Below the pieces are notes generated by a model. That model saw only the letters and a list, made by a program, of their open reading frames with translations, was not told the origin of the DNA and searched no databases. From a bacterium (GTDB lineage Bacteria > Desulfobacterota > Binatia > DP-6), in the NCBI GenBank assembly GCA_026129405.1, contig JAHCID010000001.1, positions 1,581,237-1,645,236 on the forward strand: a stretch of DNA of 64,000 nucleotides, in the 5' to 3' direction. Positions 52,829 to 60,358 of the stretch are shown one piece after another. The position numbers were made by a program, and so were the translations under genes. Numbering within the stretch: the stretch's first letter is position 1; every line of letters starts with the position of its first letter.

Positions 52829-54291
52829 AGCGCGCTCTCGCCGCGGCGTACGCCTGGTTCGACGACCGTACCGGGCTCGGCTCGTTCTTCGCGCCGATCA
52901 TGAGCCACGTCGTGCCGTCGGACGCGCGCTGGTGGTACGTCTTCGGCAGCGCGACGCTGTGCGCGTTCCTGGTCCAGGTCGCGACCGGCATCGGCCTCGC
53001 CTTCTCGTACATCCCGTCGGCGGGCCAGGCCTACGAGACGCTGCGCTTCATCACCTACGACGCCCCCTTCGGCAGCGTGCTGCGCGGCATGCACTACTAC
53101 GGCGCCTCGGCGATGGTGCTGATGGTCGGCGCGCACGCCATCCAGGTCTTCCTGTTCGGCTCGTACAAGTTCCCGCGCGAGATGAACTGGGTGACGGGCG
53201 TGCTGCTGCTCGCCTTCACGCTGCTCATGGGCTTCACCGGCCAGCTCCTGCGCTGGGACCAGAACGCGGTGTGGTCGGTCGTGGTCGGCGCCGAGCAGGC
53301 GGCGCGCGCGCCGATCGTCGGCCCGTGGATGGCGCAGTTCATCATGGGCGGCGACACCATCGGCGGTGCGACCCTCGGCCGCTTCTTCGTGATCCACGTC
53401 TTCGTCATGCCGGGGCTGATCTTCGCGTTCGTCGGCATCCACCTGATGCTCGTCCTGCGCCACGGCATCTCGGAGCCGCCCGAGGCGGGCCGCCCGGTCG
53501 ACCCCGCGACCTATCGCGAGGAGTACGAGGCGCGGCTGAAGACGAAGGGCATGCCCTTCGTCCCCGACGCCGCCTGGCGCGACGTCGTCTTCGCCGTCGC
53601 GGTGGTCGCCGGCATCGTCGGCTGCGCGGTGTTCTTCGGCCCGCCCGAGCTCGACCGGCCGCCCGACCCGAGCCTCATCCAGGCCGACCCGCGGCCCGAC
53701 TGGTACCTGCTCTGGTACTTCGCGGTCCTGGCGCTGCTGCCGCCGGTGTCCGAGACCTACGTCATCCTGCTCGCGCCGCTCGTCGGCGGCGCGATCCTTT
53801 TCGCCGTGCCGTTCCTCTCGAACCGCGGCGAGCGGCACGCGAGCCGCCGCCCGTGGGCGATCGCGGCGGTGATCGGCATCGTCGCCATGATCGGCTCGCT
53901 GTGGCGCGCCGGCGTCTACTCGTCGTGGTCGCCGGACTTCGACGCCGGCCCATTGCCGGAGTCGGTCGTCGGCACGACCACCGGCCCGGTCGCGATCGGC
54001 GCACAGCTCTTCCACGAGAAGGGCTGCATCTTCTGCCACGACGTCGCCGGCCACGGCGGCCACCGCGGCCCCGTGCTGACGAACATCGGCCGCCTCCTGA
54101 CGCACGACCAGATCGTCATCCGCATCGCCAACGGCGGCGTGAACATGCCGGCCTTCGCCTCGACGCTGACGGCGGACGAGATCGAGCACCTGGCGGCGTT
54201 CCTGCAGTCGCGCGTCGGCGGCGGCGGCGTGGAGCTGCGGGGCGGGTCGCCGGCGACAGGGCACGCGCCGGCGGGTGGGGCGACGCCGTAG
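52825..54291 (+). CDS. Cytochrome b fused to cytochrome c (bc-complex subunit)
   Basis: 488 residues. The b part (1-~380) has [42 protein letters not shown] with the haem-ligating histidines, [31 protein letters not shown] with the second His pair, and [20 protein letters not shown] (QoI-type motif; the usual PEWY appears here as PDWY). The C-terminal domain (~385-470) carries CIFCH at 401-405 and [14 protein letters not shown] with distal Met, a mono-haem cytochrome c. No separate cytochrome c1 gene exists in the operon, so this fusion likely supplies the c1 function and passes electrons to the CoxB cytochrome c domain. Confidence 0.93.
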   Translation: MKRALAAAYAWFDDRTGLGSFFAPIMSHVVPSDARWWYVFGSATLCAFLVQVATGIGLAFSYIPSAGQAYETLRFITYDAPFGSVLRGMHYYGASAMVLMVGAHAIQVFLFGSYKFPREMNWVTGVLLLAFTLLMGFTGQLLRWDQNAVWSVVVGAEQAARAPIVGPWMAQFIMGGDTIGGATLGRFFVIHVFVMPGLIFAFVGIHLMLVLRHGISEPPEAGRPVDPATYREEYEARLKTKGMPFVPDAAWRDVVFAVAVVAGIVGCAVFFGPPELDRPPDPSLIQADPRPDWYLLWYFAVLALLPPVSETYVILLAPLVGGAILFAVPFLSNRGERHASRRPWAIAAVIGIVAMIGSLWRAGVYSSWSPDFDAGPLPESVVGTTTGPVAIGAQLFHEKGCIFCHDVAGHGGHRGPVLTNIGRLLTHDQIVIRIANGGVNMPAFASTLTADEIEHLAAFLQSRVGGGGVELRGGSPATGHAPAGGATP

Positions 54292-54505
54292 CGACGGCGC
54301 GTTCGCAGCGAACGGGGCCGGGAATGCGGCGACCGGGCCGTCGCAACCCGCCGGCGGTCGTCGAGCTCCAGCGCAGCGGGATCTGGAGTCGCCTCGCTCG
54401 CTTCTCCGCCTGGCGGGTGCGGCTCGGCATCCTTCCCCTCCTATGGGAGACTCCATCGACACCGGCGGCCGCGCGTGTCCGATCAGCCTCGAAAGACGGC
54501 ACGCG

Positions 54506-54553
54506 ACGTAACGAGTCTCACGCGGCCCGGGCCGCCGCAGCCGCGGGTTAGAC
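54506..54553 (-). repeat. attC site 6 (distal end of cassette array), degenerate
   Basis: Minus-strand attC-like element: R'' GTCTAAC at 54553-54547 and a weak R' GTTACGT at 54512-54506, with GCGGCTGCGG and CGGGCCGCG between them as imperfect arms. Shorter (48 bp) and poorer in R' than the others. It marks the last cassette and the boundary with the respiratory operon side. Confidence 0.6.
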
Positions 54554-54559
54554 GCCCGT

Positions 54560-54850
54560 TCATACGAAGGTCGCCAAGATCCCGACCGCCATCAGCCAGG
54601 AGCCGAGTCGGTACACGTTCGCCATGTTCTCGGACATTGTCGCGGTCCCGAAGCTAATCCACCGACCTTTGCGGAACATGGAGAACTTCGCCGTCGCGAA
54701 GAGGAAGAAGCCGCCGAGAACGATCCAGAACGCACCAGGGTGGCTCACGTCACCATGCGCGATGTTCAAGATCGCGGCCCCGAACCCGACAGCGACAAGC
54801 GCCCACACCGCGATCTGGGTGAAGCGGCTGAACTCGTGTTCCCTGGGCAC
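54560..54850 (-). CDS. Integron cassette 6: small membrane protein
   Basis: 96 residues from GTG 54850 with a strong ribosome site AGGAGGCA, only ~20 bases after the cassette boundary. Two to three hydrophobic helices: FTQIAVWALVAVGFGAAILNIAHG, FWIVLGGFFLFATAKFS, and YRLGSWLMAVGILATFV at the end. The helices are separated by polar turns (RKGRWISFGTATMSEN). No family recognised. Ends 7 bp before attC6. Codon use is more A/T-rich than the neighbouring respiratory genes, as expected for an imported cassette. Confidence 0.7.
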   Translation of the reverse strand: MPREHEFSRFTQIAVWALVAVGFGAAILNIAHGDVSHPGAFWIVLGGFFLFATAKFSMFRKGRWISFGTATMSENMANVYRLGSWLMAVGILATFV

Positions 54851-54866
54851 CCGCTGCCTCCTATGC

Positions 54867-54932
54867 GTCTAACGACCGGCGGCTCAGCCGCGCGCAGTCT
54901 TTTTGCGCGTCGGCTGCAGCCGCTTGTTAGGC
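54867..54932 (-). repeat. attC site 5
   Basis: 66 bp recombination site: R'' GCCTAAC (54932-54926), arms GCGGCTGCAG and CGGCTGAGCC, R' GTTAGAC (54873-54867). The cassette it belongs to starts with GTTGGGC, so R'' is close but not an exact complement. The antitoxin-like gene runs into it and gains its C-terminal tail from it. Confidence 0.88.
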
Positions 54933-55129
54933 GCCCGGTGCTTCGCGATGAGCTGGCGGACCTTGGGAACAAGGGCTACGGGAACACGCACCGCGGTGTG
55001 CGTTGGCGGCTTGAATGCAGCTTCATCCTCAGCAGTGGCCGCACGGTCCGACTGGCCCTCATAGTGCTTCAGCACGCGCCGAACCTTGGTTTCATCCCAC
55101 CCCTTGGGGAGGAGCGTCGTCTTTTTCAT
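54884..55129 (-). CDS. Integron cassette 5b: antitoxin-like small protein
   Basis: 81 residues from ATG 55129 (overlapping the previous stop as ATGA). MKKTTLLPKGWDETKVRRVLKHYEGQSDRAATAEDEAAF and VPVALVPKVRQLIAKH are typical of small partner proteins of RelE/DUF4258-like toxins. The last 16 residues (APNKRLQPTRKK and following TARG) are encoded by the attC site itself, so the native stop has been lost or the end supplied by the recombination site. Role as antitoxin is inferred from pairing and size. Confidence 0.7.
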   Translation of the reverse strand: MKKTTLLPKGWDETKVRRVLKHYEGQSDRAATAEDEAAFKPPTHTAVRVPVALVPKVRQLIAKHRAPNKRLQPTRKKTARG

Positions 55130-55407
55130 GTCTTCTTCTTTCGCCGCCGCCGAAGGGCATGTTTGGCCTTGGGGCCGAGCTCGTACGCTGTAATGACGAA
55201 GATCGACTCGGCCTCGGTGTCGGGAACGTAGATGACCCGAAGATACCTGCCAGCTCGCGTTTGGCCCAGCGCCACCCGCGACCCCTCCCGGCCCGCACGA
55301 TCCTCAAGCGGACGGGCAACTACGTCACGCACCTCGTCCTCGCCGACGCCGTGGCCGGCAACGTGAGGCTCTCCAGACTGAGGGTCGATGTAGAAACGCA
55401 CTTTCAT
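55126..55407 (-). CDS. Integron cassette 5a: toxin-like small basic protein
   Basis: 93 residues from ATG 55407, 26 bases after the cassette boundary. MKVRFYIDPQSGEPHVAGHGVGEDEVRDVVARPLEDRAGREGSRVALGQTRAGRYLRVIYVPDTEAESIFVITAYELG followed by RRRRKKK. A strand-helix-sheet arrangement (H...D.EV..V, then the RYLRVIYV and FVITAYEL strands) is like BrnT/DUF4258-type toxins, possibly RNases. Toxin-first gene order and overlap with the partner are as in other type II pairs. The family assignment is tentative. Confidence 0.7.
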   Translation of the reverse strand: MKVRFYIDPQSGEPHVAGHGVGEDEVRDVVARPLEDRAGREGSRVALGQTRAGRYLRVIYVPDTEAESIFVITAYELGPKAKHALRRRRKKKT

Positions 55408-55426
55408 GAAGATGGATGGCGATGAC

Positions 55427-55492
55427 GCCCAACGTATCAGGCGATCAGCGGCGGCTGCGAAGCAGCCGGCCGCCTGCATCGGCTTGTTAGGC
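55427..55492 (-). repeat. attC site 4
   Basis: 66 bp: R'' GCCTAAC (55492-55486) complements the GTTAGGC that starts its cassette; R' GTTGGGC (55433-55427). Between them GATGCAGGCGGCCGGCTG and CAGCCGCCGCTGATCGC form the L''/L' arms. Confidence 0.88.
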
Positions 55493-55722
55493 ACGACAGG
55501 CCAAGCACTGGGTTCCAGTCGCTGACATGCATCTCGACCCTCTGAGACTCGCCAGGCAGCAGGAACCGGTGCTAGGCGGTGCCTCGACATTCACGCTCCA
55601 CAGTGCAGAGACGAGCCGGGCATGTGTTTCAGCCAATAGATAAGCTTCGACGAGTGGACGCCTGAACGGCTCGGTGGGCGACGATCGATGAACGTCACGA
55701 GGGCCCTCTGCACTGTCTGCCG

Positions 55723-56655
55723 CTATACTTTCCCGGCCCGATTGGGCTTCGGAAACCTCGGAAGAACATCGCTGTCGAGCCACTGGAGAAATGCCGGATC
55801 CTCGCCCTCCCTAAAGCGAGCAATCATGGCTCGGAAAACGAGGACGTTCAGTGAATGGGTCGTGTCCAGGAGGGCTTCCCACGCTCCTGGCGAGCGAAGG
55901 GGGGCCGGCACTACCCCACCTTCCGCACCCGGACGAAATACACGACCGCCACCGAGGCCGTGCGTGATTCCATTCCACTGGTTCGTGAATACGCGGACCC
56001 AGAGTTCTAAGCCTACAAAGCGAGCGAGTTCGGGAAGGTTCTGGGGTCCCCCGAATGCTTTGAACCACCGATCAGGATCCTTCAGGCGCTCGAGTTCGTC
56101 GTTGGCTTCCTTCCAATCAGGAGATGAAAGGGTCGCTTTGATTCGCTTGGCTTCAGCGGCAGTGTCGCGAAACCGGTCTACAAACCCATCCGGCAGATGG
56201 TGCGTCTTCTTCGCTATAGCGGCGAGTTCTCGACGCATCTCCCCGCCCTTGGTCAGCAGTTGAGCGGCCTTGAGGCTGCGACGGCGGATCGAAGTTGTAT
56301 ATGCGGCGGCGACTCGCTCGTCATTGCGCTTCACGACGTAGAGCAGCTGCAAGCCAACATCCAGCATCGTCCGCGCCTGTATGGCTGCTGGCTCTACCAG
56401 GCCCGCCCGCATTAGCTCGTCCACGGAGTCGAGTGCCTCGAGAAATAGCCAGAAGAGACGCAAAGCCGAATCAGACACGCGGTCAGGATGCGCAGAATGA
56501 CCGCAGCGCTGAAACAGCCGTAAGCCCCAGCACAGCTCGTCGAGCAGAACATCCTTGGTGGGTCCCTGGATGCGCTCCATCCCGCGGCGCGCCTCTTGTC
56601 GGTTGAGGAGCCCCTGCACTTCGTCAGGAGCGCTAATCGGCGGTCGTCTCGACAA
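55723..56655 (-). CDS. Integron cassette 4: DUF5677-type protein
   Basis: 310 residues starting with TTG 56655, supported by a good ribosome site (GGAGGT, 9 bases upstream) that begins only ~16 bases inside the cassette boundary. The central segment DSVDELMRAGLVEPAAIQARTMLDVGLQLLYVVKRNDERVAAAYTTS fits DUF5677 (helical, LxxR..LD..L.L.Y). Then PELARFVGLELWVRVFTNQWNGITHG with a conserved HG. Unknown function; the family is common in defence- and mobile-element-linked loci. Followed by ~230 bp without a gene before attC4; an ORF at 55487-55783 there looks spurious. Confidence 0.75.
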   Translation of the reverse strand: MSRRPPISAPDEVQGLLNRQEARRGMERIQGPTKDVLLDELCWGLRLFQRCGHSAHPDRVSDSALRLFWLFLEALDSVDELMRAGLVEPAAIQARTMLDVGLQLLYVVKRNDERVAAAYTTSIRRRSLKAAQLLTKGGEMRRELAAIAKKTHHLPDGFVDRFRDTAAEAKRIKATLSSPDWKEANDELERLKDPDRWFKAFGGPQNLPELARFVGLELWVRVFTNQWNGITHGLGGGRVFRPGAEGGVVPAPLRSPGAWEALLDTTHSLNVLVFRAMIARFREGEDPAFLQWLDSDVLPRFPKPNRAGKV

Positions 56656-56670
56656 GGGTCTACCTCCGAA

Positions 56671-56733
56671 GCCTAACGCGCTGGCGGTTCAGCGGCGGCG
56701 CGAGGCGCCGCCCGCTGCAAGCGCGTGTTAGAC
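56671..56733 (-). repeat. attC site 3
   Basis: 63 bp: R'' GTCTAAC (56733-56727), arms GCGCTTGCAGCGGGCGGCG and CGCCGCCGCTGAACCGC, R' GTTAGGC (56677-56671). R'' complements the GTTAGAC boundary of its cassette. Nearly the same arms as attC2, suggesting a related family of cassettes. Confidence 0.93.
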
Positions 56734-56737
56734 GCGG

Positions 56738-57416
56738 TCATTCCGCCCGCCCAAAAGAGTGTCCTCCATCACCGCGGGTGACCACATGCGGCGCATGCGA
56801 CGCCAGGCTCCACCTTTCCAGTCTGACCTTTCGCGTCGGCGATGCTTTAAGAGCGTCGCGCAGGACACGCTTGGCTGGGGCGTCGGCCACGGAGGTCAAC
56901 GCGCCGAGCACGACATCCGCGAGTTGAACGAGGTTGCTGGCGTGCGATTCGACAGGCGTGACCTTCTTGAACCGGCGCCGAGTGGCTCGACGGAGAAGGA
57001 ACTCCAGCGACGCCCATCGGTAGGGCTTCGACGGTGTCGCGTCGACGTACGCGCATGTGGCGCAACCTGGCACCATGCACTTCGCGATGAACTGGTAGTA
57101 GGCCTTGAAGTACCGCTCGTTCTCGGAGCGGCCCCCCCTGTCGCCATGGCGAGTCTCTCCGGAACTCGATGGCCACGAAGCGCGAGTATGGACATTCGCT
57201 GAACGTCCGTACGAACTGCAGGTAGGATGGCAGCATCCGGGGGGACACCTTCGTCCACTTCATCTCCCGGTGACAGCCGGAGGCAGCTCGGAACACCTCG
57301 ATCTGTTGGTTGAGAATGAGGGCATGAGCAGGCGAGCATACGAGACCCCCGATCCAAAACCCCGCACGGGCATGCGTCTGCGTCTCGTCCGAGTATATCG
57401 CCAAGTGCGAGGCCAT
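56738..57416 (-). CDS. Integron cassette 3: DUF3800-type protein, frameshifted in a poly-G tract
   Basis: ATG 57416 with ribosome site AGGAAG lies 16 bases from the cassette boundary. The first part (ASHLAIYSDETQTHARAGFWIGGLV, the acidic DE of DUF3800, RNase H-like nuclease fold) runs to FVAIEFRRDSPWRQGG. At a run of seven G (57138-57132) the frame shifts; with six G the protein continues as GRSENERYFKAYYQFIAKCMVPGCATC and then SHASNLVQLADVVLGAL (the usual C-terminal QLAD motif). It ends at 56738, 5 bp before attC3. DUF3800 proteins are thought to be nucleases or nuclease-like and often sit in defence islands. The gene is broken as written; slippage or a base-call error are both possible. Confidence 0.75.
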
Positions 57417-57426
57417 CGCTTCCTGC

Positions 57427-57490
57427 GTCTAACGCCTCGGCGGTTCAGCGGCGGCGCGCCAGCGCCGTCTGCTGCAAACGCGGGTTAGGC
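57427..57490 (-). repeat. attC site 2
   Basis: 64 bp: R'' GCCTAAC (57490-57484), arms GCGTTTGCAGCAGACGGCG and CGCCGCCGCTGAACCGC, R' GTTAGAC (57433-57427). R'' complements the GTTAGGC that begins cassette 2. Confidence 0.93.
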
Positions 57491-57527
57491 GGCTGCGCAA
57501 CCTCTAACGCACCCAGTCCCGCAGGAG

Positions 57528-57833
57528 TTACCTGTTCCATAAAAGACAATCCTTGACGCCCGACATGTCGGGATAGCGGCGAAGGCAGTCGTCGATCTTC
57601 GCCGGCGAGTAGCGCTTCACGTCTTCAGGCCCCATAGCCAGAAGGGCTTCGGCTTGCTTTTCGAGGCAGCCGCGCGTGTCGGGCTGTTTGCCGCAGTACG
57701 CCTGGATGTCAGCGACCTTTTGCTCGGTGGAGATCGCCAAGTAGCGGTCGAGGGTCATTGCGCCGACCGGTGTCGCCACTAAACCGCCAACGCCGATCAG
57801 TACCATGGGCCGCGAGAGCAGAGATTTCACCAT
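57528..57833 (-). CDS. Integron cassette 2: exported small protein, unknown
   Basis: 101 residues from ATG 57833 (GAGGT ribosome site, 25 bases from the boundary). Signal-like N-terminus (LLSRPMVLIGVGGLVATPVGA). The mature part has four cysteines in two C..C patterns (AYCGKQPDTRGC, DDCLRRYP...DCLLW) and an all-helical look (AISTEQKVADIQAYC, EKQAEALLAMGPEDVKRYS). No family recognised. Confidence 0.7.
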   Translation of the reverse strand: MVKSLLSRPMVLIGVGGLVATPVGAMTLDRYLAISTEQKVADIQAYCGKQPDTRGCLEKQAEALLAMGPEDVKRYSPAKIDDCLRRYPDMSGVKDCLLWNR

Positions 57834-57851
57834 CGATACCTCGTCTTTGAC

Positions 57852-57941
57852 GCCTAACGTCGTGCGGATCAGCCGCGCGCCCGGCGACGCACGCCGGATT
57901 TCCCGGGGCTCGAGCGCGCCGGCTGCCTCCGCTTGTTAGCG
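57852..57941 (-). repeat. attC site 1
   Basis: 90 bp, the longest of the array: R'' CGCTAAC (57941-57935), arms AGCGGAGGCAGCCGGCGCG and CGCGCGGCTGATCCGC, R' GTTAGGC (57858-57852). R'' exactly complements the GTTAGCG at 58491 where cassette 1 begins, as expected for an intact cassette. The DUF2442 gene ends inside it. Confidence 0.9.
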
Positions 57942-58231
57942 CGCTTGCGGCTCGCGAGCCACCGTTCGAAAGACCCTTGGCTCTCCGCGGAGGGGCGGCC
58001 TGCAAGAACTCCTTCAACACTGATGTCCTCATCAAGGTCGGGCCAGTGGACGCCTTCGCCCGAACCGATCAGTCTCCAGTGTCGCCGCTCGCGGACCGTT
58101 CCGGACACCAGGCGCGGATACCAGGCCAATGGCACGGTCACGGAGCGGCCGTCACTCAGATCGATGGCGAGTTCGTCCTCCCCAATTCTGACCGCCACCG
58201 CCGACGGCTGCTCAACCCTTGAAGTACTCAT
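57869..58231 (-). CDS. Integron cassette 1b: DUF2442-type protein
   Basis: 120 residues. VRIGEDELAIDLSDGRSVTVPLAWYPRL...RERRHWRLIGSGEGVHWPDLDEDISVEGVLAG is the DUF2442 core (DGR....PL.W.PRL, then HWP.LDEDIS). Such proteins are commonly paired with DUF4160 proteins and treated as toxin-antitoxin-like partners. Here the DUF4160 gene overlaps it by 20 bp. The last ~24 residues (RANKRRQPARSS and following) are read from attC1, so the tail was acquired from the recombination site. Confidence 0.85.
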   Translation of the reverse strand: MSTSRVEQPSAVAVRIGEDELAIDLSDGRSVTVPLAWYPRLVSGTVRERRHWRLIGSGEGVHWPDLDEDISVEGVLAGRPSAESQGSFERWLASRKRANKRRQPARSSPGKSGVRRRARG

Positions 58232-58448
58232 TCCACGCCCTCACAAATCGTTCCTGATGGTCAGCGACGATGCTCGATACACGGGATAGCTCATGGCGGA
58301 CCAAGCCGCGACTCGAGTGGAGGCGGACCGGCGCAAGCCAGAACGTGGCGCTCCCGCCGCCACCCTCCACATGCACGTGAAGCGGCTCAGCGCGATCGCT
58401 CGCGTAGAAGAAGAACCGGTAAGGCCCCACTCGCAGGATCGTCGGCAT
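58212..58448 (-). CDS. Integron cassette 1a: DUF4160-type protein
   Basis: 78 residues. MPTILRVGPYRFFFYASDRAEPLHVHVEGGGGSATFWLAPVRL matches DUF4160 (MP.I....G.RFFF.S.D...P.HVHV), followed by a helix (IVADHQERFVRAWNEYF). It overlaps the DUF2442 gene. The DUF4160-DUF2442 pair is a known toxin-antitoxin-like couple frequent in integron cassettes and mobile loci. The start is 42 bases from the cassette boundary. Confidence 0.9.
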   Translation of the reverse strand: MPTILRVGPYRFFFYASDRAEPLHVHVEGGGGSATFWLAPVRLHSSRGLVRHELSRVSSIVADHQERFVRAWNEYFKG

Positions 58449-58484
58449 CGCTGACAGGCCCTCTGATCCATTCCGACCTTGGCG

Positions 58485-58491
58485 CGCTAAC
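58485..58491 (-). other. attI-like recombination point at the integrase-proximal end
   Basis: Minus-strand GTTAGCG, part of CGTTAGCGCGCC, marks the start of cassette 1 and has the GTTRRRY-like core used for recombination (cut after the G). It lies ~20 bp from the end of the integrase frame. The neighbouring bases (CCTTGGCGCGCTAACGAA on the plus strand) probably hold the rest of attI; its limits cannot be fixed from one copy. Confidence 0.6.
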
Positions 58492-58510
58492 GAACCTTCG
58501 ACCGACCGGC

Positions 58511-59589
58511 CTAATCCCGGCCCCCACGCGGCGGTCGCGGCCTATCCGCGGCGTCGCGTGAGCGGGAAGCAGTACGCAGGCCCCGGGTGTCTCGAGTATC
58601 TTCCAGCGCACGCGTTCCGGACCCCTCGGGGATAGGCGGTGACGGGTCGCGGTCTATCCGCACCGGGCCTGCGGCTGCCGACCGTGCTGGCGCCAGTCCG
58701 TCGACCGGACGCCGCACGCCCAGGTCGTTGCGGTTGAGGACGTGCGTGTAGATCATCGTCATCCGGACGTTCCGGTGGCCTCGCAGCTCCTGCACGGTTC
58801 GGATGTCGTATCCGTCCCCCAGCAGGTGGGTTGCGAAGCGGTGCGGGAACGTGTGGCGGCCCGCGGGCTTCGCGACGCCCGCCGCCAGCGCGGCCTTGCG
58901 CACGACGCGCTGGCGGGCGCACTCGTGGACGTGGTGCCGCCGCTGCTGGCCCGTCTCGGGACGCCGGTAAGAGCGCGTGGTGGGAAACACCCACTGCCAC
59001 AGCCACGAGCGGCCGGCATTGACGTACTTCCGGTCGAGCGCGTGCGGCAGCTCCACCCATCCGGCGCCCCGGGCCAGGTCGTCGCCGTGCTGCCGTCGCA
59101 CGGGTGCCAGATGCGCGGCAGGCGGCTTCCGCACGACCGCCGGCAGCATCGTGCGCCGGTCGCGGCCGCCCTTGCCGTTGCGCACCACGATCTCCTCGCG
59201 CCCGAAGTGTACGTCGTTCACCCGCCGGCGCAGGTACTCGAGCAGTCGAAGCCCGGCCCCGTAGAGCAGCGCCGCCATGAGCCGCCGGCTTCCGCTGAGC
59301 TGCCCGAGGACGGCCTCCGGGCGGCTCAGCACGACCGGCACGGTGCGCCGGGCGCTTCGCGCGCACGAGGCCGTCGAGCCACGGAGATCGACGTCGAGGA
59401 CGTGCGTCGGCGGTCGTGGAACAGGATGTCGCGCCGGATCCAGACGACGTAGGCCTGCTCCGTCCGGCGCCTCGAGTGCCGCGTCCGCAGCGCGATGCGT
59501 GCGCGATCGAGCAGGCGCGGCTGGGCCGGGTCCGAAGGCGGCGGCTGCCCGGCGACGGGGAAGGCGACGGCGGTGGCCAGATCACGCAT
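58511..59589 (-). pseudogene. intI: Decayed integron integrase (IntI), co-directional with the cassettes
   Basis: IntI-type tyrosine recombinase. The N-terminal SAM-like part reads PRLLDRARIALRTRHSRRRTEQAYVVWIRRDILFHDRRR in one frame (ends ~59404). About 40 codons of the core-binding domain are then missing. A short VLDVDL, then PWLDGLVRAKRPAH in a second frame, and VPVVLSRPEAVLGQL onward in a third show two more single-base shifts (~59385 and ~59342). The catalytic domain has GLRLLEYL (Arg I), the IntI-specific insert (ALDRKYVNAGRSWLWQWVFP) and YTHVLNRND with the Tyr nucleophile, but HTFPHRF has Pro where HTLRH needs the second catalytic Arg. After LGVRRPVDGL the frame extends ~55 residues past the usual end. 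Inactive as written. Confidence 0.9.
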
Positions 59590-59646
59590 GCGAGGAATTA
59601 AACTACCCCGCCAAGTGGCGCGCGTCCATGCTCGTGACCGCAGCAA

Positions 59647-60358
59647 GAAGCCGTTCGGACTGCGCCTGGTGCTCGCAGGCGCATGCTCTCGGGATCGTGG
59701 AGCGGGAATACGCCTGCAGCCTGAGAATGCGTCGGCCGGGTCGGTGTGGTCCAGGTTGCCGGGAGGACCGGGTCTTCAGCTGCGGTGACCTCGCGCCTGG
59801 GCAAGCCTGCGATACGACGCTGGTCCCGAGAGCGATGTCCGCATTCTCCGTGTCCTAGCTTCGGCATGGGAGGAGGGTCGTGCGGCAGGTCGATGTGTAC
59901 GTCAGCCGTGGCCTTGGCGGGGAACTGACGATCACGTTGAAGGACGATGACCAGGTGGTCTGGCGTGATGCGAGTCGCGTACTCCAATGAACGTCCCGAG
60001 GGTCGTGCCGGAGGTGCCATGCGCCGAGCCGGGTGACGCTCGCCGCGGCCAGCCGGCGCGAGCACGACGCCGCTGACGCCGGCGTCGACAGCGCTTCCAG
60101 CGGTCCCTCCGTGACGGCGCCTGCGCCGTCGACGGCCGGCAGCGGCGGCGTGGTCGCCACCCGCGGGACGCGCACCGCGGCGGGTCATGGCAGACGACGC
60201 CGCAGGGCGCGCCTCGCTCGCGCCGCGCTTCGGCAAGCAGGCGGACGGCGTCACCGTCCCGCTGTCGCCGGCGACCCGAGGGCGATGGGACGCGGGGGCC
60301 GCCCCCTGCACCATGTTGCTAGGAAGCGGGCCACCGACGCGCTAGATGTCCCGCCGCC
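59647..60358. other. Gene-poor stretch between the integrase and the glycosyltransferase remnant
   Basis: About 700 bp without a convincing gene apart from a possible 36-codon frame at 59880-59990. No attC site, tRNA or inverted-repeat end of a mobile element was found. Arg/Pro-rich open frames on both strands here have no signal peptide, motif or ribosome site. It may be the remains of genes disrupted with the integrase. Confidence 0.5.
59880..59990 (+). CDS. Possible 36-residue protein
   Basis: GTG 59880 follows a GGAGGAGGG ribosome-like tract by a few bases and opens VRQVDVYVSRGLGGELTITL...KDDDQVVWRDASRVLQ, a balanced beta-then-helix composition rather than the Arg-rich bias of shadow frames. 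Too short for a family call, and not supported by neighbours. Confidence 0.3.
   Translation: MRQVDVYVSRGLGGELTITLKDDDQVVWRDASRVLQ

Noticed and set aside
55487..55783. A 98-codon minus-strand frame in cassette 4
   Set aside because: It overlaps attC4 and the end of the DUF5677 gene, has no ribosome site and shows biased composition.
59326..59646. Separate gene for the integrase N-terminus
   Set aside because: It matches only the first ~40 residues of IntI and then runs into a frameshifted tail; it is part of the integrase pseudogene.
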